A stretch of DNA of 64,000 nt. Source: Mytilus californianus (lineage: Eukaryota > Mollusca > Bivalvia > Mytilida > Mytilidae). Positions 1 to 10,960 of this stretch are shown here, one piece after another. The stretch covers positions 85,061,143 to 85,125,142 of the forward strand of contig NW_026262679.1 of NCBI RefSeq assembly GCF_021869535.1, read 5' to 3'. The notes under the pieces were generated by a model. The model did no database searches. It was not told the origin of the DNA and saw only the letters and a list, made by a program, of their open reading frames with translations. The position numbers and the translations under genes are program-made. How positions within the stretch are numbered: position 1 is the first letter of the stretch; each line of letters begins with the position of its first letter.

Positions 1-480
1 AACGCTTAGCCTAGCACTTATGGATACACAAGTGAGTAATCTATGTTTAAAATTTGATAACGAAAATCTTTGTATTAAAGTCTGTGGATTTTCTGCAAAA
101 ATCTTGGCTTTGTCACAAAATCCCAATTTTCTATTGAATGCAATAAAACAATGAATAATGTTGCTTTGAACGAAGTTTCCCTTTGGTATATGAACAAAAT
201 TGCACACCTGTATTATTCATTATCTATGCTGTTATGTTATTATTGCACATTGAAAATTTCGTACAACACATGGCTCCAGAAGGGGTCATAAACCTTAAGA
301 TCCACTTGTTAAGTCTTTCGTTAAGTAATTTTAGTAAAAAAATATTTTTCGAACACACCTACTCTGTGACTCATTAGAAAGATACTTTACTTTACCCATA
401 TATTTAATTTTTTGGTACTGTAAATTTTTAATGTTATTTATTCAACCTGTAGTCTAAATATATAAAAATAATTGAATTTG
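1..480. other. Unassigned AT-rich sequence
   Basis: No gene, repeat copy or structured element was recognised. The short open frame at 183-377 has no familiar motif and is probably chance. Confidence 0.5.
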
Positions 481-532
481 AACACCCCGTATAACCCCGA
501 TACAAATGAATCCGGACGTTGACGCGTTCGAA
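481..532 (+). repeat. Left 52-bp terminal inverted repeat
   Basis: Exact reverse complement of 4697-4748. Identity stops at 533, where the interior sequences no longer match. Confidence 0.9.
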
Positions 533-1377
533 GCGATAATCAGGACAACATTTGGGATGACAACAATTTCGAATGCCTTTCTAGAACTTATGTGAGAATA
601 AATCAATGTGTCTATGTACATGGTAGTTTATCTAATCAATTATGCAGTTGTTGCAAGTTTCAGATTTTTAATAGAACGTTTGATAAAACTGTTAGATGCA
701 AAACGCACAGAGAATGTGCAATTTTCTACGTTTTATGAGGTAAACAATGTTGCATATCTTTTCTTACTTAAACTTTTGCGTAGCAATACTTTAAGCAATA
801 ATAAATAACTACACATTAAATTACTACGTGCCTTCAAATGTTCCCTAAAACTCAAAATAAACACGATATCAGACTTAATAAGTTTTCTCTTACTGTACCG
901 TTCGTTTCATCAAATGTGTCGTGTTCGTTGCTCTTTTACAAATAATCACTACAATTCGTTGACAAAAACCGCCACAAATCCCTTTCTTTTTAAGGTATTC
1001 GAGATGGCATCAGCGACCCTTTTTCTGTGTTTTATTGTAATTTTTTTATCTGTAAACTTTGTCGAAATAGTAGACCATAAAAATATCAGTCTTTCAAAGT
1101 CAACATTGAAATGTTTTAACCGGGCACATCTGACGGCAATTTTTCTAATGAAGACTAGGAATTTCAACGTTATTCCAGATGAAATTAAGTTTCAAAAAGT
1201 ATATAACAGCCAATAAAACTTCAATAACTCTTACTTTTCACAATTTGAGGCTCTTTCAAATGCAGATTTTGGTCAAAGTTCGCCTAAACGAAAGCAGACA
1301 GAGGATCTCGTTGAATATTGTTTGTCGAATGTATTAGATGACGTTCCAACTGGTTTATATATATAATACCGGATACT
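533..1377. other. Unassigned interior of the 52-bp-TIR element
   Basis: Overlapping short frames on both strands (608-808 plus, 914-1216 plus, 949-1167 minus) have no recognisable domain. No repeat copy was matched here. Confidence 0.4.
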
Positions 1378-1679
1378 GGATTTCGACAATTAATGTCTCT
1401 TCAGTGATGTTAGGGATCGAAATTTTGAAGGCCATTTAATTTACCTGAATTTAGGATAGACTCTTGAATTTTAAAGAGTCAAAATAGGATGAACGGATTA
1501 TATATATATATACAAGTCTAAATTGAAAACAACGTTCAAACCTATGATTGCGTTGGATAAAAACCGCAATTTGTATACGTGTGCATGCAAAACAAATTTC
1601 TTGGAAAAGGGGTCTAAATGCAGCACAAACAACATTTTCCAAAAGACCAAAAAAGTGACAAAGTATATTTTAACAAAAT
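1378..1679 (+). repeat. Dispersed tandem-type repeat, permuted copy 1
   Basis: Positions 1515-1675 match 7111-7272 in direct orientation, and 1378-1415 matches 7472-7509. The two blocks occur in opposite order in the two copies. That is expected if both are fragments of one tandemly repeated unit opened at different points. Summing the two block distances gives a unit of about 498 bp. Confidence 0.7.
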
Positions 1680-1686
1680 ATATATA

Positions 1687-2090
1687 TGTAGATGTGGTGT
1701 GATGGCCAATGAGACAACTATCTACCAAATTTCAAATGAAGTGGATGTAAGCAATCATAGTCCATAGGACGGCATTCAACAATGAGAAAAACCTATACCG
1801 TATAGTCGGCAATAAAAGGCCCCTATATAAGGAAAAATGTGAGAAAATCAAAACGAGAAAACTAACGGCCTAATTTATAACTAAACAATTAACGAAAAGC
1901 AAATATGACGGACATAACCATTGTACTACAGGCTCCTAACTTTGGACAGGCACATAAATAATGCAGCGGGGTTAAACACGTGAACCCTTAACCCTCATCC
2001 TACCATGGGAAAATGGTGTAATAGCACAACATGATAAAAAAAACTGTACAAATCAGTTGCATTTATCTTAACTCACAATATCGATACGAG
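1687..2090 (+). repeat. Dispersed repeat family A, diverged copy
   Basis: Same order of blocks as the best copy at 33487-33965: a start resembling GATGTGGTRTGATKGCCAAY, a block around TATAAAAGGCCCC, ACTAACGGCCTAATTTAT, then GACAGGCACAT and GGGGTTAAACA. It is diverged and has several indels. From memory this is one of the commonest mussel repeats. It lies inside the 52-bp-TIR element. Confidence 0.75.
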
Positions 2091-2279
2091 GCACAAAAAA
2101 CATCTAACATAAAAACAATACACACAATGTCAGTACTTGTGCCGGTGTTGATGGATTTAATTCTGATTATTTTACTAATGAAGTAGGTTAATGCAAAGAG
2201 AAGTATTATCACTTATGATTGTATGTCAACGATTGTGAAATGGCTTTTATAAAAAGTGACCCTAAATACCGGTACATGA

Positions 2280-2836
2280 CATGAAAATTGGTATTATAAT
2301 AACCAGGAAATAGAAGTTGTCGATAAGTTTAGTTATCTTGGTATATTGTTAAATTTTAATGGTAAATATAATCTGTTACAGCAGAAACTATCAGAACAGG
2401 GTATAAAAGCTGTTTTTGGCTTAAGGAGAAATATAAAAGATATATATTTGAATTTTGTAACTTTACTTTCACTTTTTGATACTTATATTAACAGTATACT
2501 TTGTTATGGCTGTGAAATATGGGGTGCTCATAAGGCACCAGCTATAGAGATAATACATCTGGGCTATTGTAAAAATATTATGAAAGTAAAAAGCTCTACT
2601 AGTAATGTCATGGTGTACTATGAGCTAGGTAGATTGCCGTGATTGTACACCAGAAAATGTAGAATTTTTAAATACTTGTTTAAGCTGCTATGTACCACAA
2701 ACTGTATTTTGAAAAACGGTTAATGTTTTTGTATACGATGATTTACAAAAATGTCAAAATAATAAGACAAATTGGTTGTATCTTATTAAAAATGAGCTGC
2801 TTAGTATAGGTTTAGGTGATATTTGGTATAAGCAAG
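2280..2836 (+). pseudogene. Non-LTR retrotransposon reverse-transcriptase remnant
   Basis: A plus-strand frame from about 2286 through 2642 reads like the C-terminal part of a LINE reverse transcriptase: FSYLGILLNFNG near the start, FDTYINSILCYGCEIWG at about 2479-2529, then NVMVYYELGRLP before a stop at 2640-2642. Similarity continues in another frame (LYDDLQKCQNNKTNW, then GLGDIWYKQG), so a frameshift is present. The catalytic palm motif (xxDD) lies upstream in this family and is not in the window, so this is a truncated, dead copy. At 2837 it is cut by a separate repeat that also occurs at 24502. Such frames are abundant in bivalve and cnidarian genomes. Clade not assigned. Confidence 0.75.
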
Positions 2837-3323
2837 GCTGGCATGTCAGTAACTGTTAGTAGTCCTTTGTTAATTTATGTATCATTGTCATTTTGCTTAG
2901 TTTCTTTTGTTACCTATTCTGACATCGGACTCAGACTTCTTTTAAACTGAGTTTTACTGTGCGTATTGCTATGTGTTTTTTTATTCTACATTGGCTAGAG
3001 GTATAGGGGGAGGGTTGAGATCTCACAAAACATGCTTAACCCCGCCGCATTTTTGCGCCTGTCCCAAGTCGGGAGCCTCTGGCCTTTGTTAGTCTTGTAT
3101 TTTTTTTTTAGTTATAGTTCACTTATATGTTTTGGGGTTTAGTGTGACGTCCATTTTCACTGAACTAGTACACAATTTTATTTAGGGGCCAGCTGAGGAC
3201 CACCTCCGGGTGCGGGATTTTCTCGCTGCGGTGAAGACCCATTGGTGACCTTCGGCTGTTGTCTGCTCTTTGGTCGGGTTGTTGTCTCTTTGACATATTC
3301 CCCATTTCCATTCTCAATTTTAT
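2837..3323 (+). mobile_element. ~485-bp dispersed element C, copy 1
   Basis: Direct repeat of 24502-24984 with the same left edge (GCTGGCATGTCAG) and right edge (CCATTCTCAATTTTA). Sequences on either side differ, so these are element ends. Shared blocks include GGCTAGAGGTATAGGGGGAG and GGTCGGGTTGTTGTCTCTTT. Copy 1 interrupts a LINE remnant; copy 2 lies inside element X. No coding capacity is visible. Confidence 0.75.
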
Positions 3324-4696
3324 TTATTTTTAGATATAAGCTCCCAGTACTTTTTACTTGATAATTAAACAGCGCCTGTTTGATTGTCTGAAGCAAGATT
3401 TTGACAGCTAATTAAGTAATTTAGTTAAATGTTCAAGTTATAGATATATGGTTCAAAATTTTCGTTTACAATATTATTTACATGAACCAATACCAGTTAT
3501 TTATAAGACATGTATTACCAAAATAAGACTTAGTAGTAATATGTTTCACACTACCTTCTGCTATCTAGAATACTGTGTGTAGTTTATATGTTGTATGCCT
3601 ATAGTTGTTATGACTTTGGTAAATACAGATTATCATTATTACATAATGTACGGCCAACAAAAATCAAGAAACACTAAATTTGTCGTGGTTCTTGATATCC
3701 ATCTCCTAAAGAACAAAGCCCTTTATAATGTTAAGAGTCGTTGGTTCTTCACGAAGTGGGTACATATTTTAAGATGCTTATAATAATCAGAACGAATGAC
3801 AAATCCATTAGATGTTGGTATCACAGTAGTATTGCATGACCCCTTTGAATCCGCCTCTGAGATTCAGGCCAAGAGACTATAATCCATTGGTTGTCTTTGA
3901 TTGCTGTCTACCATGATTTGCTTTTTTCATTTCTCGCTGTAGTATACGGTCCTATACGGTGTGGGATTTGCTCATTGTTGAATGTCGTTTGGTAAACGTT
4001 TAAAAAAATGCTATCAAATTGGCAGTCGGACGCGTACGCGTATATTTGTCGATCAATTGTATTTTCTTACCAATTTGCACTTTTATATAGATAATAAAAC
4101 TTCTTACGTGTACAAAATACCTCCAAGAGTATTTCAACAATACAACGGTTAGTATATGTTGCTTTATGCATTTAATGGTGGTAAATTAATTTTTTTTAAC
4201 ATGTATATAGGTTAAAAACATATGAAAGCATACTTTAATACATACAAAAATCATTTGATAAATACAATATTGTCGCAATGAATCGTACATTGTACACAAG
4301 TGTAACGATAACGAACCGTACACAATATGACAACAAAGATACGCTTAAAGATGCACTCCTTTGTTTCTAGATAACTCATAAACCTACGATCTTAATTAGT
4401 TTGTTAATTTTAAAAATGATATTTTCTAAAATGTATGTTTTATAAAAATATGAGGCACGAGAAACTTAAAATTTTGATCATTTAAAAATATTAAGCATGA
4501 TTTTATCAGTGGCATGGTCTTGTGTTTTTTAATGTTTGCCTATAAAAATATCACATATTTGAAAACCCTTGCAGTAAGAAATAAGTAGTACGGCAAAGAA
4601 TATATTGGAGCAAAATATCCGAAGAATAAATATTGGACTTTCTTTAAAGTTAAAAATTCATCTCTGTCTGAACTCAGTGGTACACGGTGTGTTCGA
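3324..4696. other. Unassigned, with a short family A fragment
   Basis: Positions 3895-3975 resemble the minus-strand form of family A (a block around TATACGGTGTGGGATTTGCTC). The rest is AT-rich sequence in which no gene or repeat was recognised. Confidence 0.4.
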
Positions 4697-4748
4697 TTCG
4701 AACGCGTCAACGTCCGGATTCATTTGTATCGGGGTTATACGGGGTGTT
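4697..4748 (-). repeat. Right 52-bp terminal inverted repeat
   Basis: Exact reverse complement of 481-532. Confidence 0.9.
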
Positions 4749-5124
4749 GAAGCGAGATGATGAATCAGATATTTTCACTTTATACGTTTTCAAGATGAAT
4801 AGTCAAGTCAAACACGCCCGAACATAAAAAGGTGCATTCTTTTCGATGAAATTATTGCCCATTTTTAGGATTTTTTCACAAACAACGGCTGTCTCCAGGG
4901 TAGAGATGCTAATTGTTGCTTTAAAAAGATCAATCTTTTATCTTTCTGTGGATTTTTTTTGGCAGATTTATGCTTATGCACAAAAAGGATCCACTTGTAT
5001 TTGCATGTACCAAATTATTTATAATTTATCATAACCATATCGGTAGTTTTGTGGCACAGGACTAACATTGAGAGGAGGGAGGTTGTTTGAGTTAACCATT
5101 AAAACTGTTTTTCCTGCTTCTCCG

Positions 5125-5366
5125 CTAAGGGAGCTACCATTTGATTTTTATGGGGGGGGGGGGGGGGGGGGGGGGGGCTAGGATGAAATTTGAAAAAAAT
5201 AGGCAGGACAGGAGTTTTGAGTAAAAAAAAAGGCAGGATGACAATTTGTGTAAAAAAATTCAGGATAAACTAGTAAAAAAAAAGGCAGGACCGAATAGAG
5301 TAAAAAATAAAAAGGCAGGACAGATATAACAACTAAAAAAAAAGCAGGACAACATTTTTCATCTAG

Positions 5367-5398
<32 letters not shown>

Positions 5399-5420
5399 TT
5401 CAAATGGTAGCTCCCTTTAG
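5125..5420. mobile_element. 296-bp fold-back element with G-run and C-run arms
   Basis: The left arm CTAAGGGAGCTACCATTTG (5125-5143), followed by a 26-base G run (5152-5177) and CTAG, is mirrored by CTAG, a 27-base C run (5367-5393) and an inverted arm at 5401-5420. Between the arms are about six degenerate repeats of an A-run plus GGCAGGAC at roughly 30-50-bp spacing. The arms can pair, and each homopolymer run has G-quadruplex or i-motif potential. Confidence 0.75.
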
Positions 5421-5835
5421 TACACAAAGACAACAGCAAAAGCTGGTGAATTTTCATTCAGAGTATTTCTTTATATTGTTACCTTTATAATACTTTGACG
5501 TGTTAATGTCATGAATATCAATGCATGCAAAATTTGCGCTGGACATTAAACATAGCTCATCCAACAAATTGGTTTAATTGTATAAATGAGCCAGTTCAGT
5601 TGTTAAAATGGACAGTAATTATTAAAACCAGTTTGTTAGTTTAGTATTAGGGTATTAACAGTCTCCGGGACGAGTTTGCAATTCCGCTGAGTGCAAAAGT
5701 TGTCACCCTAATTTTTGGAGGTACAAGTAGGTCAAAATGAAGTTGATTACTTGGTTGGTGTTGGTTCCCTGATATTTGCCCTAAAAAAGTTGGCTCTAGC
5801 ACCTCTGTTGAAAAAGTTATGCCCCTTTTTTGACA

Positions 5836-6192
5836 AATTTCCTCAGAGAAAAAGTTGTTTGCCTCAAGGGAAATCAAATTTCCCTAATGGAAAAAAGATT
5901 TTTCCTCAAAGGAAAAAGATTTCCCTTAGGAAATTTGCTGCATAAATTTTTTCTTTGGGGAAATTCTAATTCCTGTTAGGAAATTTGCTGCATCAAATTT
6001 TCCTTTGAGGAAATTTTGTCAACTACCATTTCCTTTGAGGAAATTTTTGACAAAAATTTTTCCTTGAGGGAAAATTCAAGACAGCAAATTTCCTCTAAGG
6101 AAAATATTGATCTCCAAATTTTCTCTATGGAAATTTCTGTACATCAAATTTCCCCTAAGGAAATGGTTTCCCCTATTTTTCCTCTATGGAAA
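5836..6192. repeat. Array of about 14 short palindromes (TTTCCTNNRAGGAAA type)
   Basis: Imperfect palindromes such as TTTCCTTTGAGGAAA recur near 5836, 5861, 5878, 5900, 5920, 5949, 5969, 5997, 6029, 6057, 6088, 6120, 6148 and 6177, about 26 bp apart on average. The arms and the centre vary, while dyad symmetry is kept. Linkers are mostly unrelated, unlike a normal minisatellite. Open frames through this stretch are low-complexity and were not taken as genes. Confidence 0.8.
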
Positions 6193-7106
6193 TTTCTTAT
6201 CAATACAAACAGTATGAATATAATGTTTGCTAGACTGAATAAATGATACAAAAGATATTTAAAACTTTAATAAAGTTTTGACTGATGAGTAACATGACAT
6301 ACAAAAACAATACAGTCTTACTGTTTAGGTCTAGGTATTGTACATACTTTATATGATTTTAATTTTGATTCATAAAATATTTTTTGTAGCAAAGTTTTTT
6401 TGTTTATTGTTTTCTTTTTTTCCTTCACTTCTTAAAGAAAACCTTTTTGCAATGTGTTTCTTCAAAGATCTTCCTCTGTATATTTGATATGAGGGAGCAA
6501 TGTAAATGAGTGAATAAAGCAGGTGTTCATTTCGAGTCATGGCGGGTCACATATAGCGTACTATATATATGTTAGGTGACGATTATTGTTCGCTTCTTTC
6601 TACTTTGAATTTGGCCTTTAAAAAATAATATATCATTGGCAATCATAATACCACATCTCATTTTTTTTATTATTAAGTATTGCCAACATATTTGTTCTTT
6701 AAAATCTGCGCAAATGTTCAGAGGAGACGTCATTATGCACAATAAAATGATCAAATTGTATGCAAGCAGATTATCTATAGGAAGAATTGTTAGAAAGCAA
6801 ATGAATCTTCATTTCGTATATTTTTGTATATTTGGTGTGTTTTCCTAATTTAATGAAAGTTGATATCGTATGCTATTTAATCCAGAGGCAAGATAAATCG
6901 AAAAATAAAGCGATACATAGAAAAAAACATACACTGATATTATTTTCAATTTTTAGGCACTTTAGATAGATAACGTTCGGTCATTGTTGTCAGTAGAGCT
7001 ACATATGTATAGAAATAGCCGTCGATTTGGAATCGTATTTCTTTATGATGTTTGATTTAGATGTCTATTTGAGTTTTACACATATATATATATATATATA
7101 GATATA
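6193..7106. other. Unassigned AT-rich sequence
   Basis: No gene was recognised. A short family A-like scrap (GGCAATCATAATACCACATC) lies near 6640, and a TA dinucleotide tract lies at about 7081-7103. Confidence 0.4.
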
Positions 7107-7512
7107 TACAAGTCTAAATTGAAAACAACGTTCAAACCTATGATTGCGTTGGATAAAAACCGCAATTTTTATACGTGTGCATGTAAAACAAATTTCTTGG
7201 TAGAGGGGTCTAAATACAGCACAAACAACATTTTCCAAAAGACCAAAAAAGTGAAAAAGTATATTTTAACAAAACGCATTTGACTAACAGGTCGAACAAC
7301 TGATGTTCTTAAACCCTGGCTGCTGACTGCCATTGACGATTGCCAAATTAATTGATCATGAGATGTAACATGAATCTTAATTATTAATTTAATACCAAAC
7401 AGAAAACAATAAACTTGCGGAGAAGATGGTATACCGCTAACATGAGGTGCAAAAATTAGTACACCATATCCGGATTTCGACAACTAATGTCTCTTCAGTG
7501 ATGTTAGGGATA
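7107..7512 (+). repeat. Dispersed tandem-type repeat, permuted copy 2
   Basis: Matches copy 1 at 1378-1679 in two blocks of reversed order. It carries about 200 bp (7273-7471) absent from copy 1. The block ATGTCTCTTCAGTGATG is also shared with the 350-bp repeat at 27019-27509. Confidence 0.7.
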
Positions 7513-7959
7513 TATATATTTCTTGTAACATCCACAAAACATATATGTGTATCTAAATTTTGTGACAAATAAATTAAAACTTAAATGTAGTCTTTCGAAT
7601 TCAATGAAAATTATGATTAAGAAATATGTTCTGAAGTTTTCTCATACATTGCATGGTTATGCTGAGCAGTCAAGAGTTGCTGCTGGAAATCCAAGGACGG
7701 TGCAAAAAAATCAAGGGTGGTGTACTACCCTTAAACAGGCTGTGGTGATTCCTGATATTAATGCTTTATTCTCTGCATTGATAGATATCATGTATTTTGA
7801 AAACAGAATGAAGGAGGTAGGGAAGTGTTCCAACCCCCCAGGACAATATGAAACGTTCACATAATTAAAAACCAATTGTTCAGAGAACAATTGAAGGTCT
7901 TTCCACAGCAATTTTAAAATTTATTGAAAAGAAGCTAGTTCGTGTTTACTCAAAGTTAA

Positions 7960-8330
7960 AATTGGCATCTTATCATCAGTTTCTTTATACTGATGCGATA
8001 AATTAGTGGTTTCTATATACTTCTGAGTGAAATAAGGGAGATAATTAGCTACTTCCGGTGAAGTAAATGTCACTTCCGCTCTCATATAATAGTTTCTTTC
8101 ACATTGATTCCAAAAATATGTAGTTTCTATATACTTTTGCTTGTAAACCATGAGATAATTGGCCACTTCCGGTTTATCGAAAGTCATTTCTAGTCTTCAG
8201 TGATAAGTTAATGTATTAAAATTACAAAATATATGGATTCCGAGTACTTTTCCATGAAGAAAGTGCAAAAATGGCTACTTCCGGTTTTCTCAAGGTCACC
8301 TCCGGTTGTCATTCTTCAAGGTCATATGTC
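7960..8330. repeat. Short tandem repeat with ACTTCCGG blocks
   Basis: Two to three degenerate copies of a ~118-bp unit: TTTCTATATACTT recurs near 8009 and 8127, each followed by GAGATAATT and CTACTTCCGG or CCACTTCCGG. A third copy near 8240-8300 is weaker (GAGTACTTTTCC, then GGCTACTTCCGG). No coding role is inferred. Confidence 0.6.
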
Positions 8331-8576
8331 ATCCAACCTTTTGTAAAAGGTCATATGCCTTATAATGAACCAAGTTGAAGTAATAATCAGTTAACCTTAT
8401 AACTGGACATTTCAAGGGCACTTACTCCTTACTCTTAGATGCCATTAGATTGTTTCAGACCAAATGTAACATATCTTCATTACAATAAAGCAAACATTTT
8501 GCACTTGTTGTTTCATATATATCTTTAAAAGTGTTTGAGAAAATGCAAAAACAAGGAAAAGTCAAAATTGAGAACT

Positions 8577-8601
8577 TGACCTTGACCTTTGACCTTGACC
8601 T
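8577..8601 (-). promoter_or_regulatory. Four tandem nuclear-receptor-like half sites
   Basis: TGACCT occurs at 8577, 8583, 8590 and 8596. The middle pair is spaced by one base, a perfect DR1 (AGGTCA N AGGTCA on the minus strand), and the outer pairs are DR0. DR1 is the known site type of HNF4 and RXR-type receptors. No gene is nearby and the stretch looks repeat-derived, so function is unproven. Confidence 0.35.
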
Positions 8602-8703
8602 CATTTTCTAAGTTAGGACCTAGGGACCTCAAATAAAAAGATTCCAGGGTTATACGGTTTCTTTGGAAAGACCTAATTTAAAAAAAGGAGGGTTCCAAAA
8701 CGG

Positions 8704-8961
8704 TTGTTTGACGAACCCGGCTGCTTTACTTTGCGACAAAACATTCCTCTGGTATGTAGACTTCACGGTTCGTTAGACCACACGCAGAAGCGTCAAAAAA
8801 ATGAATCTGGAACTCTTGTAGAGACATTCTTAAGAAGAAACAATGAAACGCAAATTCAATTTGGCGTTGAATATAGCAGATTATTTTTTTTGGAAGACAT
8901 AACTGAAGTTTACGATGATTTATTAGAAAATTCAGTTACGTGTAATCTGTTTTGGCAGTGA
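8704..8961 (+). CDS. Unrecognised 85-codon open frame
   Basis: The frame has no ATG at its start (it opens on TTG and extends further upstream), so if coding it would be an internal or terminal exon. The C-terminal half is acidic and soluble-looking (EDITEVYDDLLENSV), unlike most other frames here, and it ends in a TGA at 8959-8961. I recognise no family. It may be an exon, a decayed transposon frame or chance. No clear splice acceptor or polyadenylation signal fixes its limits. Confidence 0.15.
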   Translation: MFDEPGCFTLRQNIPLVCRLHGSLDHTQKRQKNESGTLVETFLRRNNETQIQFGVEYSRLFFLEDITEVYDDLLENSVTCNLFWQ

Positions 8962-9494
8962 TTTAATTATACAATAAGTGTAAAACAAAGAACATTGGTT
9001 GGAATGAATTGCTGTGAACGTGACATTATTTTTTCTTTATGCTTTCTTAACTTAATTTGCTAAACAAATCCGACGTAAAGCGCCGATCATTTGATTTTCA
9101 AGAATAATCTTAAACTGTACAAGAATTTGTCAATGTATGTCTTGTATGTGATTGAAATAGACATAATTATTGACTATCTATCAAATAAGTTTAAAGTAAC
9201 CAAACTGGATTATTTTCGTATATAAAAGATATATATAAACAAGGTATTCAAGTTCATGCGTTTCTCAGACTATCTTTACACTGAATCCGTTGGTTGTGTA
9301 CTGATTGATACTTCAGTCTGGGGGAACATGATTTATCTATTAGTTATAATTGGCGGTTGAACTATCTTTCAGTAACTGCGAGTGATAATTCCGATGCTTA
9401 GTGTCTTTTGTTTTTATGTTAGTTGTGTTTGTGCCTCGTGCGGATTAAGCAAATTCCAACTGATTTTTACAGTTAAAACTTGTTTGTTGTTTTA
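8962..9494. other. Unassigned AT-rich sequence
   Basis: No gene or recognised repeat was seen. Confidence 0.4.
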
Positions 9495-9835
9495 CCACTG
9501 TCCAAGGTTATGGGATGATTGGGCGATCACAAACATGTTTAACCCCGCCTCATTCTTTATGTGCCTGTCCCAAGTCAAGAGCCTATAGTTCAGTTGTTGT
9601 CATTTTCAAGTCTGTCATATTTGTATTTCGTAAATTGTTTTGTTATAAATTAGGCAGTCAGTTTTTCTGTTTAAATTGATTCACACTTTTTATGTCGAGG
9701 CCTTTTAATGCCGACTATACGGTATGTGTTGTTTCTTATTGTTGAAGGCTGTACGGTTGCCTATAATTGATTACATCCACTTCAGTTTAACTACGGTGGA
9801 TATTTGTCTAATTGGCAACCATAGCACACCTCCTT
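9495..9835 (-). repeat. Dispersed repeat family A, minus-strand copy
   Basis: Reads as the reverse complement of the copy at 33487-33965: ACCACTGTCC, CATGTTTAACCCCGCC, GTGCCTGTCCCAAGTCA, then the block near GACTATACGGTATG and finally TGGCAACCATAGCACACCTC. Nearly full length, with scattered indels. Confidence 0.8.
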
Positions 9836-10309
9836 GTTTTTTATATTCAGGAAATACCCGACTTTAACATGCATGAAATATTTGCCACTGGGCGTTAAGA
9901 AATAAGCAACCAACAATCGATTAATTCAAATTAAACTCGTCGAAAATAAGGGGACAACAATTCAAGTAATATATATATGATGGTTTGTTATGGTTTTGTT
10001 TTTTTTGGGGGGAAAGGGGGGGGGGGGGTACAGGAGGATTTTGAATATGAATATGCTGGCCTTGTAAGAATTGGAAATAATTAGCATGCATACATATAAA
10101 CGGATTAAAATGTATTTATTTCGAAAACAAATCTCCTCGTGACCCCCTCCCCTTTTCCAGAATATAAAATGGCCGTCCCTTTACGGTTATTGTTCGCCTA
10201 GTTCTATAATATAAAACCATCAATTTCCTTTTTAATAGCCATTTTCGTCGGATAATTTCATTATTTGTTTTCAGTTGGAATATCCGATGGAAAATAAAAA
10301 AAATAGACA

Positions 10310-10510
10310 ATTAATGAGGGGGGGGGGGGGGGGGCAAGGGGTTTAACTGTTATGCTGTTTTGGGGTACTTTAATTCTTTGTTATCTGTTATTCTGAAAAT
10401 GTATTTGCTGTTAGCTGTTATTGTCTTATTCCTTGTTAGCTGTTATATGACTATTATTTTTTTTGTTATCTGTTATTGTGAGTATGTATTTCCTGTTAAC
10501 TGTTATTGAA
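10310..10510 (+). repeat. Left part of a split G-run/TGTTA minisatellite element
   Basis: ATTAATGA, a 17-base G run (10318-10334) and CAAGGGG are followed by four or five degenerate repeats containing TGTTATCTGTTATTG. The inverse terminal block (C run, TTGCCCCCC, TCATTAAT) and more of the same direct TGTTA repeats appear 4.2 kb away at 14690-14820. Confidence 0.65.
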
Positions 10511-10713
10511 GATTAGAATGTTAGAGATTTTTGACAGCCAATCTTCAGTAGAAATTGAAGATAATTGAACATTGCGACATCGGATGGAGAGTTTATTGTC
10601 TCATTGGCACTCATACCACATCTTCTTATATCTATTGGGTTCTTTCCACTGATAATATGGTGGTCCTGTATTTGCAAAAGGATTTCAGTAACATACATCA
10701 CATCAATGAATTC

Positions 10714-10852
10714 TAGTCAAATCGGCACCCGGTATAGTCAAATAAGTACCTATAGTCAATTTGGCACCTGGTATAGTCAAATCAGCACCTAGTCAATTTG
10801 GCACCTGGTTAAATCGGCACCCGATGAAGTAATTTCGGCACCCATGTTACAC
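10714..10852 (+). repeat. Minisatellite of 16-21-bp units
   Basis: Seven degenerate units of the form AGTCAAATCGGCACCYGGT in a row, some missing the last few bases. Confidence 0.8.
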
Positions 10853-10960
10853 ATGTTTGATATATTTTTATACGACCGCAAAATTTTTTTTTTCGATCGT
10901 ATATTGGTATCACGTCGTCGTCGTCGTAGTCGTCTGAAGATATTTGGTTTACCAACAAAA

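Larger units (their letters stand above)
481..4748. mobile_element. 4.27-kb element bounded by perfect 52-bp inverted repeats
   Basis: Positions 481-532 and 4697-4748 are exact reverse complements over 52 bases, starting AACACCCCGTATAACCCCGA at the left end. The arms are more GC-rich than the surroundings. No transposase-like frame is visible inside; the interior holds other repeats (1378-1679, 1687-2090, 2280-3323, 3895-3975), so this is at best a non-autonomous element with later insertions. Flanking bases (ATTGAATTTG left, GAAGCGAGAT right) show no clear target duplication. It could instead be two independent copies of one short repeat in opposite orientation, although perfect identity at unequal ages would be surprising. 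Superfamily not assigned. Confidence 0.6.

Noticed and set aside
5715-6246. Open frames through the palindrome array as a repeat protein
   Set aside because: The periodic Lys/Phe-rich peptide is a by-product of TTTCC/GGAAA palindromes. Two different frames are involved and no start context was seen.
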